Assembly: GCF_000299355.1 (NCBI RefSeq)
Contig: NC_018664.1
Coordinates: forward strand, 2,650,380 to 2,714,379
DNA length: 64,000 bases
Reading direction: 5' to 3'
Origin: Gottschalkia acidurici 9a
GTDB lineage: Bacteria > Bacillota > Clostridia > Tissierellales > Gottschalkiaceae
Part shown: positions 26,396 to 34,674 of the stretch, piece after piece
Numbering within the stretch: position 1 is the first letter of the stretch
Layout: each line of letters starts with the position of its first letter
Notes under the pieces: generated by a model
Told to the model about the DNA's origin: nothing
The model's database searches: none
Seen by the model: only the letters and a program-made list of their open reading frames with translations
Made by a program: the position numbers and the translations under genes

Positions 26396-27580
26396 TCACC
26401 CCTCTAAAACTCCTATTTCTTTAGCTATTTTATATAGTTTATCAATAGCAAATTCTAAGTCTTTCATAGTATGTGTTGACATAATAGTAATTCTTAATCT
26501 GCTTGTTCCTTCTTTAACTGTAGGCGGCCTTATGGCTTGTACATATAATCCTTCCTCAAACAATCTTTGACTGAACTCTAATGTCTTATGGCTATTCCCT
26601 ACTATTATCGGTATTATAGGAGTTTTTGAGTCTAGTACATCGAATCCGAGTTCTTGTAGTCTGTCTTTAAACCATCTTGATTTTTCTAGAAGCTCTTTTC
26701 TCATATTTCTTTGTTTCGATATTATCTCTATTGATTTAATTGATGACGCTATACTAGCTGGTGAAAGTGCCGTAGTATATATAAAACTTCTAGACTTATT
26801 TTTCAGATAGTTTATTAACCTTCTACTTCCAACTACAAATCCACCCTCACTTCCTAATGCTTTGCTTAAAGTGCCAATCTGAATATCTACTTCGTCTTTA
26901 ATATCAAAGTATTCAACTAAACCTGTCCCTCTTTCACCTAGCACTCCTGTTCCATGAGCATCATCAACAATAGTCATTATGTTTTTATATTTTTTTGCTA
27001 TATTCACTATTTCTCTAAGTGGAGCTATATCTCCATCCATACTAAAAACTCCATCAGTTACTATTATGTTTTTTCCTTTACTATATAATCTTACTTTTTC
27101 ATCTAGATCAACCATGTCACAATGCTTATATATTATTATCTTAGCTTTACTTAACCTACATCCATCTATAATACTTGCATGATTAAGTTCATCACTAAAT
27201 ATAACCCAGTCCCTATCAGCTATAGCAGTTAATACACCTATGTTTGCCATATATCCTGTATTAAAGACTATTGCACTTTCTTTGCCTTTGAATCTAGCTA
27301 GGGATTCTTCTAGCTCGTTGTATAAACTATGACTTCCCGTAGTAAGCCTTGATCCCCCAGAGCCACATCCAAATTTCTCAATTGCTAAAATAGCTGCTTT
27401 TTTTACCCTCTTATCATTACAAAGTCCTAAATAGTTATTAGACGATAAGAGCAGCAGCTTCTTCCCACTTATATATACATATCTATCCTGTGAGCTATCT
27501 ATATAGTTTATTTGTCTATATAAATTTTTGTCTTTTAATTTTTTTATAGAGTTATCTATATAGCTTTCAAAGTACCTCAT
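26396..27580 (-). CDS. bioF: 8-amino-7-oxononanoate synthase BioF
   Basis: A 394-residue alpha-oxoamine synthase. It condenses pimeloyl-CoA with L-alanine using PLP. Family motifs include SSNNYLGLCNDKRV near residue 45, the cofactor-stacking region GYMANIGVL, DDAHGTGVLG near 207 and the PLP lysine in GTLSKALGSEGGF near 238. It lies 25 bases after the end of bioW, with GGAGGT before the ATG. The presence of bioW upstream fits pimeloyl-CoA rather than a pimeloyl-ACP supply. Confidence 0.95.
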   Translation of the reverse strand: MRYFESYIDNSIKKLKDKNLYRQINYIDSSQDRYVYISGKKLLLLSSNNYLGLCNDKRVKKAAILAIEKFGCGSGGSRLTTGSHSLYNELEESLARFKGKESAIVFNTGYMANIGVLTAIADRDWVIFSDELNHASIIDGCRLSKAKIIIYKHCDMVDLDEKVRLYSKGKNIIVTDGVFSMDGDIAPLREIVNIAKKYKNIMTIVDDAHGTGVLGERGTGLVEYFDIKDEVDIQIGTLSKALGSEGGFVVGSRRLINYLKNKSRSFIYTTALSPASIASSIKSIEIISKQRNMRKELLEKSRWFKDRLQELGFDVLDSKTPIIPIIVGNSHKTLEFSQRLFEEGLYVQAIRPPTVKEGTSRLRITIMSTHTMKDLEFAIDKLYKIAKEIGVLEG

Positions 27581-27605
27581 TTCTACCTCCGTAATTAAGC
27601 CAGCT

Positions 27606-28387
27606 TTATTTGATATTTGGGATTGTATTTACTATAGCTATAGATTTCTCAAAAAAGTTTATACACTCATTTATATCTCCATTACTTGAATCAAATAAGA
27701 ATATTCTTCCACCCTTTTTACATCCTAGCTGCTTTAAATTAGTTATTCTGAAATATCCTTTATCTTTTATAGTTACATAGCCAGTAGTGTAATTAGGATC
27801 ATCTGAAATGCATATTTCTCCTAATATTGCTTTTGGATATATTACTTTACTTGCTAGCGCTAAAGCCTCTTTTACATGATTATTGTTTAATTCATACTCA
27901 TTTAACTTTTGTTCGAGATTCTTCTTTAGACTATAGTGCCAGTCTATTCCAGTTACTCTAATTCCTCTTTTTTATCTTTCTCAAGCCTTTTCATAGTCAA
28001 CAAATCTAATATTATAGCACCTCTCATATTGTCTGCGCTCTCTAGTATAGATAGTATAAACTTTCCTTTCTTAGTATCTATATTTATTTGTTTTAAAAGC
28101 TCCAATATATGCTGTCTTCCATCATATGGAGTATTAGAATAAATAGTTGAAATGTCTAAACAGGGTATATAAGTTATTTTTTCAGTATCTACCTTATTTA
28201 TTGAAATATTTATAAAGTCAGATTGTCCTTTAGAATGTCCGAGTGCCCTATTAATAAGATTATGAACAGTTGTATCTATACACTCTTCGCTTATAATTTT
28301 TTCTGCTCCTGATATGTGTTCATTTTCTCCCTTAATACTATCCCATTTAGAAGCTCTCATTTTTATACTAAAAAGTTTTTTCACCAT
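27606..28387 (-). pseudogene. bioW: 6-carboxyhexanoate-CoA ligase BioW, broken by one frameshift
   Basis: BioW activates pimelate to pimeloyl-CoA. The first frame (28387 down to 27953) encodes FSIKMRASKWD, EHISGAEKII and NMRGAIILDLLTMKRLEKDK. After a run of six T on the plus strand (27968-27973) the frame ends too early. The next frame carries on exactly with family sequence: RGIRVTGIDWH, KEALALASKV, DDPNYTTGYV. One extra base in the run would give 260 residues, the length of Bacillus BioW (259). Assembly error or true inactivation cannot be told. Overlaps the S-component gene by 20 bases. Confidence 0.85.
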
Positions 28388-28865
28388 TTTCTATATTCCT
28401 CCATGATGTTAATGCCTTTACTTTAAGTATGAGTTTACTGACTGGCCATGAAAATACAGATGTATATAACATACCTGGCATTGCTGCTATAATTAGTGGC
28501 ACTACTCCCTTACCAATTAATATACCTAATACTATTCTTGCTATAATAGTTCCTATTGGCCCTGCCAAAATCACTACTATTGCACTAGTCCCCAATATAT
28601 GTATAAGTCCACCTGCTACTACTCTAAATATTATAGATATAGCTACGTTTATAACTGTATGAGTTCCAAGTAGTAAACTTATAAGGCTAGAAACTAATCC
28701 TGCAAGGAAGTATCTTTTAAATCCAAAACATACTGATATTCCTATTGCTATAGGTGCTGATAATTGAAACTCTGTTCCTGGTATTATGCCTGGCAATTTA
28801 AATGCACCTGATATTGATAAAACTATAGATAATAGACCTATCATCGAAAGCTCTCTTGTTTTCAT
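28368..28865 (-). CDS. ECF transporter S component of the biotin operon (not BioY)
   Basis: A 165-residue membrane protein with about five to six hydrophobic segments and the S-component look (FKLPGIIPGTEFQLSAPIAI near residue 25, MPGMLYTSVFSWPVSKL at the end). It would capture a small vitamin or precursor for the shared ECF energising module encoded elsewhere. It does not show BioY features. First in an operon with bioW and directly behind two BirA operators, it is a candidate importer of a biotin precursor such as pimelate; that is inference. The start has AAAGGAG before its ATG. Confidence 0.78.
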   Translation of the reverse strand: MKTRELSMIGLLSIVLSISGAFKLPGIIPGTEFQLSAPIAIGISVCFGFKRYFLAGLVSSLISLLLGTHTVINVAISIIFRVVAGGLIHILGTSAIVVILAGPIGTIIARIVLGILIGKGVVPLIIAAMPGMLYTSVFSWPVSKLILKVKALTSWRNIENGEKTF

Positions 28866-28882
28866 TATTTTCTCCTTTCATA

Positions 28883-28914
28883 TTGTTATCCATTTATGAT
28901 AATTAGGTTAACAA
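28883..28914 (-). promoter_or_regulatory. BirA operator 1
   Basis: TTGTTATCC - 14 bases - GGTTAACAA, close to the Gram-positive BirA palindrome and 18 bases upstream of the S-component start. It should repress the biotin operon when biotin is plentiful. Confidence 0.75.
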
Positions 28915-28937
28915 TATTATATTTTCATCTTTCTACA

Positions 28938-28969
28938 TTGTCAACCTATTTTATTTTTATTGCTAACAA
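28938..28969 (-). promoter_or_regulatory. BirA operator 2
   Basis: TTGTCAACC - 14 bases - TGCTAACAA. Same 9-14-9 geometry as operator 1, exactly 55 bases apart, with one or two more mismatches. Confidence 0.6.
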
Positions 28970-28981
28970 TATGGAAGTAAT

Positions 28982-29030
28982 AAAAGCATGACTAATTACT
29001 GTTTTCATAATTAATCATGCTTTTATTATT
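28982..29030. terminator. Terminator after the Lon-like protease gene
   Basis: Stem of 28982-28998 with 29008-29024 (AAAAGCATGA.../...TCATGCTTTT) just past the stop at 29034, T-rich on both sides. Confidence 0.8.
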
Positions 29031-29033
29031 TTA

Positions 29034-31391
29034 TTACTTTTTATATTCTAGGTTTGCTAACTCTTCAAGTTTTTCATTAACTAAGTGATGAACTTTTTCT
29101 GGAGACATTCCTGTTAATACTTCGATTCCTTCATCTATAGTTCTTACTGAATATATACTAAATTGACCTTCATTTACTGCCTCTATGACCTCATCATTTA
29201 GCATTAAATTTTTTACATTTTGATGAGGTATCATTACACCTTGCTTTCCTGTAAGTCCTTTTAACTTACATACTTTAAAGAATCCCTCTATTTTTTCATT
29301 TACTCCACCTATAGGTTGTATTTCTCCTCTTTGATTTACTGAACCAGTTACAGCTATACATTGCCTTATAGGTATTTCTGAAATACTAGATAGTATTGCG
29401 TAAAGTTCTGTACTTGAAGCACTATCTCCATCTACACCTGAGTATAGCTGTTCAAATACTACACTGGCATTAAGTGATAGAGGCTTATCCTTAGCATATT
29501 TTTCTCCTAAGTATCCACTTATTATCATAACACCTTTATCGTGAATTTTCCCACTTGTCTTTACTTCTCTTTCTATATTTATTATTCCCGATTTTCCGAT
29601 GTAAGTAGATACTGTTATCTTGCTTGGCTTACCAAATGCATACTCCCCTGTACCCACTACTGCTAGTCCATTTATTTCTCCTACTTTTTCTCCGTCGACA
29701 TCTAGCAAGTAGTCTTCTTCTGCAAACATTTCAAGTGTCTTAACTTCATATTTATTATTTCTATATGTCTTTTTATCTAATGCAGTTCTTACGTGTTCAC
29801 TACTTACTATTTCACTACCTTCTTTTGTAGCCCAATAATCTGCTTCATATATTATCTCAACTATTTGATTAAACTTAGAACTAAGTTTGTTCTTGTTCTC
29901 TGCAAGTCTTGAACTATATTCTAATACTTTGCAAACAGCTTCCCTATTAAAGTGCTTTAGTCCTTCTTTTTGACAGTTTGTGGCTATGAACCTTGCCATT
30001 TTAATTAAATTCTCAGGCTCTTTATTCATTTCAATATCAAAGTCTGACATTACTTTGAATAGTTTTCTAAAGTCTTCATCATTATTGTATAGAAGATCGT
30101 AAGTATAGTAATCTCCTATTAATATTACCTTTAAGTCTAGTGGAATTGGCTGAGGCTTTAATGTTGAAGTAACCACATAGCCTAATTGTCCTTCCAGCGA
30201 CTCTATATTTATTTCATCTGTTATAAGCGATCTTTTTAATGCTTGCCATGCGAATGAATTTAAGAGTAAATCTTTTGCCTGAAGTATCAGATATCCTCCA
30301 TTTGCCATATGTAATGCTCCGGGTTTTATATGTGTAAAGTCCGTTTTCATTACACCCATTTCATTAGTATACTCTATACTTCCTACTAGATTATAGTAAG
30401 TTGGATTAGTTTCAAATATCACTGGTGCGCCTTGTATTTCACTATTATCCATAAATAAGTTAACTTCATATCTATCAAGTGTATTTTCTTGTGAACCAAT
30501 GTCAAGAATTCCTAATATATCATCTTTCTTTTCTTCATTACTATTTTTAAAGCTATCTATATTTGCTACAATATCTTCTTGTAACGCTATTAAATATTTC
30601 CGAATACTTTCTTCCTTATACTTTGCTTTTAACTTACTTATATGCATTTCTGTTAGTTTATTTCCAGTCTCTTTATCTAACTTTTTAAAATCCTCTTCAA
30701 GTACTTCTCCTAATATTCTTAGCTTATTAAAAAGTTCTATAGTATCTATACTTAAATTTTTACTTTTATTTTTAAATTCCTCTAACTCGCTTTGACTTAA
30801 ATTATCCATCTCAGATTCTGTTAAAGCTTTTCCATCTTTAATTGGAACGCTAATAACTGTATTATCTTCTAATCTGTCAAATCTAAATCCATGTTCTTCT
30901 GCTTTTTTATCTATTTCATTCATGATAATTTCATACTCATTATCATATTTATTTACTATTTGATTTCTCAGATTCTCATAGTCTTTACTTGAAAAAGTAT
31001 TTTTTATTTCTTTCATCAAAGTGCTTACTACACTCTCTATATCTTTTACAAATTCTTTTCCTAGACCCTTTTTTAAACTTAACGCTATAGGCTTATGAGG
31101 AGTTTTAAAGTTATATACGTAAATCCAGTCACTTGGAGTGTCTTTATGTTTAGCCATTTCATTAGTTATAAAGCTTGCATAGCTACTTCTTCCAGTACCA
31201 CTCTCTCCTGCGACAAATATATTGTATCCTTTTTTATTAACCTTAAGTCCAAAATCTAGTGCTTCCAATGCTCTATCCTGCCCTATTATTTCATTTAAGA
31301 TATCTAGTTCTTTAGTAGTTTCAAAGTTGAAGCAATCTGTTTCACATTTGTGTTCTAATTCTTTTGCTGAAATCTTGTACTTATCTAACAA
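29034..31391 (-). CDS. Lon-like ATP-dependent protease (AAA_32/LonC type)
   Basis: A 785-residue protease of the Lon-related putative ATP-dependent group. The AAA part has the P-loop GESGTGRSS near residue 60, with the arginine typical of this subgroup, and a long helical insertion (about 90-290). The C-terminal protease domain carries the catalytic serine in GVDGDSASST and lysine in GGVNEKIEG. Substrates are unknown; Lon enzymes degrade misfolded and regulatory proteins. Starts at TTG behind AAGGGAGTG. Last gene of an operon with the PilZ gene (32 bases upstream) and a 100-residue protein. Confidence 0.92.
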   Translation of the reverse strand: MLDKYKISAKELEHKCETDCFNFETTKELDILNEIIGQDRALEALDFGLKVNKKGYNIFVAGESGTGRSSYASFITNEMAKHKDTPSDWIYVYNFKTPHKPIALSLKKGLGKEFVKDIESVVSTLMKEIKNTFSSKDYENLRNQIVNKYDNEYEIIMNEIDKKAEEHGFRFDRLEDNTVISVPIKDGKALTESEMDNLSQSELEEFKNKSKNLSIDTIELFNKLRILGEVLEEDFKKLDKETGNKLTEMHISKLKAKYKEESIRKYLIALQEDIVANIDSFKNSNEEKKDDILGILDIGSQENTLDRYEVNLFMDNSEIQGAPVIFETNPTYYNLVGSIEYTNEMGVMKTDFTHIKPGALHMANGGYLILQAKDLLLNSFAWQALKRSLITDEINIESLEGQLGYVVTSTLKPQPIPLDLKVILIGDYYTYDLLYNNDEDFRKLFKVMSDFDIEMNKEPENLIKMARFIATNCQKEGLKHFNREAVCKVLEYSSRLAENKNKLSSKFNQIVEIIYEADYWATKEGSEIVSSEHVRTALDKKTYRNNKYEVKTLEMFAEEDYLLDVDGEKVGEINGLAVVGTGEYAFGKPSKITVSTYIGKSGIINIEREVKTSGKIHDKGVMIISGYLGEKYAKDKPLSLNASVVFEQLYSGVDGDSASSTELYAILSSISEIPIRQCIAVTGSVNQRGEIQPIGGVNEKIEGFFKVCKLKGLTGKQGVMIPHQNVKNLMLNDEVIEAVNEGQFSIYSVRTIDEGIEVLTGMSPEKVHHLVNEKLEELANLEYKK

Positions 31392-31423
31392 TATATTTTC
31401 ACTCCCTTGTTTAAAACTTAAGT

Positions 31424-32068
31424 CTAAATAATATCTATATTTAACTTTTCTCTTTGAACTTTAAATATGTATCTTATTACTTTTTCTCTAATTGACTCAC
31501 GTATGTCTACAAACTTAGTTCCGTACTTATAATTTCCGACACTTTCTTGTTTTACTACACTCAGTATTTTCCCCTTTAATACCATTTCTTCATCATCCAT
31601 ATCTATTCTCATCTCTACAACATCATTCTCTTCGAATTTCTCTGTTGATGAAAATTGAATTCCTCCACCACTTAAATCTATAGTTAAACACTTTGCATAT
31701 TCCATCTCTTCATTTTCATCATTTTTTCTTACTAAGACATCCTTCATTATTTTAAGTCTAAAATGATCTCTTCTTTCAAACTTTGCTACTTTACTTGTAG
31801 CTTTTAACTCTGTATAATGTAAAAGCTTATCTACTATAGTCCCTCCAACTTCCGCATCTAATTTATATACACCTAGATCGCTAAATACCATAAGGCCTAT
31901 GTTTGTTCCTTCATGTAATCTTATTAGGGTACTTTTATACATTGGAGTTAAAATCTTTATCTTATCCCCTTCTACATTTTCTATTTGACTTATATAATCA
32001 TTTTCATCACTTTTTACTTTTTTATTTATAATGACCTTACTGCCTATTTTTAAAATGCTAGTATCCAT
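31424..32068 (-). CDS. PilZ-domain cyclic-di-GMP receptor (YcgR-like)
   Basis: A 214-residue two-domain protein. The N-terminal part (about 1-95) matches the YcgR/PilZN barrel. The PilZ domain starts with the RxxxR motif ERRDHFRL near residue 99 and has DLSGGGIQF near 130, the (D/N)xSxxG motif. These bind cyclic-di-GMP. YcgR-like proteins act as a flagellar brake, slowing or biasing the motor at high cyclic-di-GMP. The HD-GYP enzyme that can degrade the messenger is divergent, about 530 bases away. AGGGGGAT precedes the ATG. Confidence 0.9.
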   Translation of the reverse strand: MDTSILKIGSKVIINKKVKSDENDYISQIENVEGDKIKILTPMYKSTLIRLHEGTNIGLMVFSDLGVYKLDAEVGGTIVDKLLHYTELKATSKVAKFERRDHFRLKIMKDVLVRKNDENEEMEYAKCLTIDLSGGGIQFSSTEKFEENDVVEMRIDMDDEEMVLKGKILSVVKQESVGNYKYGTKFVDIRESIREKVIRYIFKVQREKLNIDII

Positions 32069-32103
32069 TTATATCCCCCTTTTGACAATATAAAGGACTA
32101 TTT

Positions 32104-32406
32104 TTAAATAGCCCCATCAATCATTCTAAATACTATTTCTAAAGCTTCTCTATCACTTCCTACCATCATAAATATAGCCATCCAAGTTTCGTAAAATCCG
32201 TTCATTATTCTTCTTTCAAAGATACTTAACTCTCCCTTATCTAAGGCTTTATTTATAATTTTATCAATATCTCTAGCATTTACTTCAACTTTACTTCTAG
32301 CAATTTTATTAAATTCTTCTTTAAATATAGGAAGGTTTTTCTTTATAAGTTCTATATTTAGTTTCATCTCTTTAGGAGTTACCGTATTTTCATTCTCATT
32401 TTGCAT
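32104..32406 (-). CDS. Conserved-looking small protein of unknown function
   Basis: A 100-residue helical protein that I do not recognise. No signal peptide or membrane helix, though the end (WMAIFMMVGSDREALEIVFRMI) is amphipathic and methionine-rich. First gene of the operon with the PilZ receptor (35 bases) and the Lon-like protease, which hints at a regulatory role in motility or surface behaviour. Start supported by AAAGGATGG upstream of the ATG. Confidence 0.65.
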   Translation of the reverse strand: MQNENENTVTPKEMKLNIELIKKNLPIFKEEFNKIARSKVEVNARDIDKIINKALDKGELSIFERRIMNGFYETWMAIFMMVGSDREALEIVFRMIDGAI

Positions 32407-32529
32407 ATGATTCCATCCTTTCCTGAGTTATTATATTAAGTATACTATAAACAAATGGGCATAAACAACTCATAAATTTAACCCTTATATTTAAGTAATA
32501 TAGTGCTCTAGTTTTATCCACACCCGTTA

Positions 32530-32558
32530 TTTACTAGTAATATATGTTCTGCTATAAT
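32530..32558 (+). promoter_or_regulatory. Promoter of the HD-GYP gene
   Basis: TTTACT (32530-32535), 17-base spacer and TGCTATAAT, an extended -10 (TATAAT 32553-32558), 45 bases before the start codon. Confidence 0.6.
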
Positions 32559-32602
32559 ATTAATGCTAAGTTATTATTATTCAAACTAGGAGGTGATTAT
32601 TT

Positions 32603-33685
32603 ATGAGATTAGTGCCATTGAATGCAATAAAGGAAGGTTCATATTTAGGCAAAACTTTATATGATGGAGATGGTAGAGTTCTTCTAAGACAAGGTGTTGA
32701 ACTTAATCATGACTTAATAGCTGGAATAAGAGATAATGGTATTTATACTTTATATATAAATGATGAATATAGTCAAAATGAAATAGACGATATTATAAAG
32801 CCAGAGTTAAGAGTCAAAGCAGTCTCTACCATAAAAAGAGCATTTGAGACAATCTCAAAATTGGACAAGTGTGGTAATATTAAAAAAAATAACATAAGAG
32901 ATGATAGTATATCCTCTATTAAAGAGGTATCTGAATGCATTATTGAGGAGCTTTCTACAAACAATAACTTACTTATTAACTTAGTAGATATAAAAAGCAT
33001 GGATTCCTATACATATCAACACAGTGTAAACGTAGCTTTGTTATCTTTAGTATTAGGAATTGAGCTTGGATTAAATAGAGTAGAGTTAGGCAACCTTTGC
33101 TTAGGTGCTTTACTTCATGATATAGGAAAAGTTTTTATACATAAAGATCTACTAGGAAAAGATAAATTAACTGATAGTGAATTGGAGGAATATAGAAGTC
33201 ATACTAGCTTGGGCTTTAATTACCTTAAGGAAAATCCAGATATAAATCCTACTGCAAGAATAATAGCACTTCAGCACCATGCTAGAGTAGATAGCACTGG
33301 ATTTCCTAGCCAAATAGATGCTAATACCTTAACTAAACTTTCAAAAATAGTATCTATAGCAGATACTTATGACTCTCTAACATCTGATAGACCTGGACAT
33401 AAGGCGTTACCTCCAAATGAAGTCATAGAGTACATAATGGGCGCCGCTGGCAGACACTTCGATTTTGATATGGTTCAAGTGTTTTGCAGAAATATAATCC
33501 CATTTCCAGAGGGAACCTTGGTAAAATTAAGTAATGATGAGACTGCCATTGTAGATGATATGAATATAAATTATCCATTAAGACCAAAGGTTAAGATTTT
33601 AAGACAAACTCCTACCACTGTTAAAATGGAACCTATTGACCTAATGGAACATAGTAATCTAACAATAAAGGGCATAGCATATTAA
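32603..33685 (+). CDS. HD-GYP cyclic-di-GMP phosphodiesterase
   Basis: A 360-residue protein. An N-terminal region (about 1-100) precedes the HD-GYP domain. The metal-binding H172-D173 lie in HDIGKVFI, and the GYP loop is H225-H226-A-R-V-D-S-T-G233-F234-P235, so GFP instead of GYP. The family hydrolyses cyclic-di-GMP to GMP or pGpG. It is probably a soluble enzyme and lacks an obvious receiver domain. The ribosome site AGGAGGTG and an extended -10 promoter lie upstream. A long imperfect hairpin follows. The phenylalanine may be tolerated or reduce activity; unknown. Confidence 0.9.
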   Translation: MRLVPLNAIKEGSYLGKTLYDGDGRVLLRQGVELNHDLIAGIRDNGIYTLYINDEYSQNEIDDIIKPELRVKAVSTIKRAFETISKLDKCGNIKKNNIRDDSISSIKEVSECIIEELSTNNNLLINLVDIKSMDSYTYQHSVNVALLSLVLGIELGLNRVELGNLCLGALLHDIGKVFIHKDLLGKDKLTDSELEEYRSHTSLGFNYLKENPDINPTARIIALQHHARVDSTGFPSQIDANTLTKLSKIVSIADTYDSLTSDRPGHKALPPNEVIEYIMGAAGRHFDFDMVQVFCRNIIPFPEGTLVKLSNDETAIVDDMNINYPLRPKVKILRQTPTTVKMEPIDLMEHSNLTIKGIAY

Positions 33686-33706
33686 AAAATATTTTGCTTT
33701 ATAGTA

Positions 33707-33759
33707 CAACTCACAATTTAATACTCCTAGTTATATAACATGAGTATTAAATTGAGTTG
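33707..33759. terminator. Long hairpin between HD-GYP and ComFB genes
   Basis: Arms 33707-33726 and 33742-33759 pair (CAACTC..AATTTAATACTC with GAGTATTAAATTGAGTTG, two bases bulged). It lacks a good T run, so it is only a possible terminator for the convergent genes. Confidence 0.45.
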
Positions 33760-33790
33760 CTCTTAGATATTTAAATATAATAACTTACTA

Positions 33791-34054
33791 TTAATCATGT
33801 CTAGGACTTTTTGATACTGTATCTATAGCTTTGACTAATTCCATAACTATATCTGTTTTAAACTGTGCCTCTAAACTGTTTAGCTTTGAATATACATCTC
33901 CTCTTTCTGTGACAAAGTATAACGGTCTTAATTGATTTAAGCACTTAGCTTTTATGTCCATAATACATTTTTCACATTTACATATGTCTTTGTACTTCTC
34001 TAATACTCTAGGTAATGTGTTATCTACGAAATCTTCCATATAGTTTTTAAGCAT
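33791..34054 (-). CDS. ComFB-like protein
   Basis: An 87-residue protein with the ComFB pattern: an N-terminal YMEDFVDNTLPRVL helix, the cysteine cluster CKCEKCIMDIKAKCLNQLRP, a VTERGDVYSKL turn and a conserved end SPRHD. ComFB was named from the Bacillus competence operon. Recent work, from memory, describes ComFB proteins as cyclic dinucleotide receptors, which fits the PilZ and HD-GYP genes nearby. The ATG at 34054 follows GAGGAG by seven bases; an upstream ATG at 34081 has no ribosome site. Confidence 0.85.
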   Translation of the reverse strand: MLKNYMEDFVDNTLPRVLEKYKDICKCEKCIMDIKAKCLNQLRPLYFVTERGDVYSKLNSLEAQFKTDIVMELVKAIDTVSKSPRHD

Positions 34055-34133
34055 TTTCTTTCTCCTCTTCCTATTATTCATTATGAAATAAGCTTTATTA
34101 TGTATGTACTGTATATATTATTAATTATATCTA

Positions 34134-34177
34134 TAAAAAACCTTCTTTCAAACTTATTTTAAAGTTTTAAAGAAGGT
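34134..34177 (-). terminator. Terminator of the sulfur/selenium operon
   Basis: ACCTTCTTT (34140-34148) pairs with AAAGAAGGT (34169-34177), with six T following on the minus strand, just after the DUF3343 stop. Confidence 0.85.
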
Positions 34178-34183
34178 CTTAGT

Positions 34184-34453
34184 TTATTTATTAAATATCT
34201 TGAATATAGATTTTTTATCTTTTTCTCTCTCTAATTCATATATTTTAGAAGCTTCAATATGATTTTCTCTACATATCTTTTCTACATCACTTTTAAGTTT
34301 ACAAGGAATCTCAGAAGATAGTCCACAGCTTGAACTCAACTCTCTAGGGGTAGATATTAGTTTTATATCTATATTGCGCTTTTTCATTTCTTTCTCAAAT
34401 ATAAAAGCATGACTAGTTATCTCAAAAGTCACTACACAATAGTACTTGTTCAT
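34184..34453 (-). CDS. DUF3343 protein (putative sulfur/selenium carrier)
   Basis: An 89-residue protein of the DUF3343 family, seen here as YYCVVTFEITSHAF at the start and STPRELSSSCGLSSEIP in the middle with a single conserved cysteine. Relatives occur beside TusA-like and YedE proteins and are thought to bind or pass sulfur or selenium. It is the last gene of the cluster, eight bases after the TusA-like gene. Function is an inference from neighbours. Confidence 0.85.
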   Translation of the reverse strand: MNKYYCVVTFEITSHAFIFEKEMKKRNIDIKLISTPRELSSSCGLSSEIPCKLKSDVEKICRENHIEASKIYELEREKDKKSIFKIFNK

Positions 34454-34461
34454 ATTCTTTC

Positions 34462-34674
34462 CTACCTTTTGACAGTAAGTATATAGTCTTCTCCATTTTC
34501 TTTGGTATCCATATTATATCCTTCTTTTTTTACATATCTCTCTATGTTATCTACTGCAGTTCTAGAGTCTACCATTATGTTTAGTTCTTCTTTGCTATTA
34601 GATTCTAATGCATTTTTAGTCATCATAACAGGTTCTGGACAAGATCTTCCTCTTGCATCTACTGTAACAGCCAT
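34462..34674 (-). CDS. TusA/SirA-like sulfurtransferase (YedF type)
   Basis: A 70-residue protein with the TusA hallmark CPEP in RGRSCPEPVMMTKNAL (residues 12-15). The cysteine carries persulfide, or perhaps selenium, between proteins. It begins directly at the stop of yedE, with GGAGG inside the end of that gene, so the two are coupled. The usual context of YedE and YedF together is sulfur or selenium metabolism. Confidence 0.9.
   Translation of the reverse strand: MAVTVDARGRSCPEPVMMTKNALESNSKEELNIMVDSRTAVDNIERYVKKEGYNMDTKENGEDYILTVKR

Noticed and set aside
29034-31391. Arginine instead of lysine in the P-loop of the Lon-like protease as a defect
   Set aside because: GxxGTGR is usual in this Lon-related subgroup, and the Ser-Lys protease dyad is intact.
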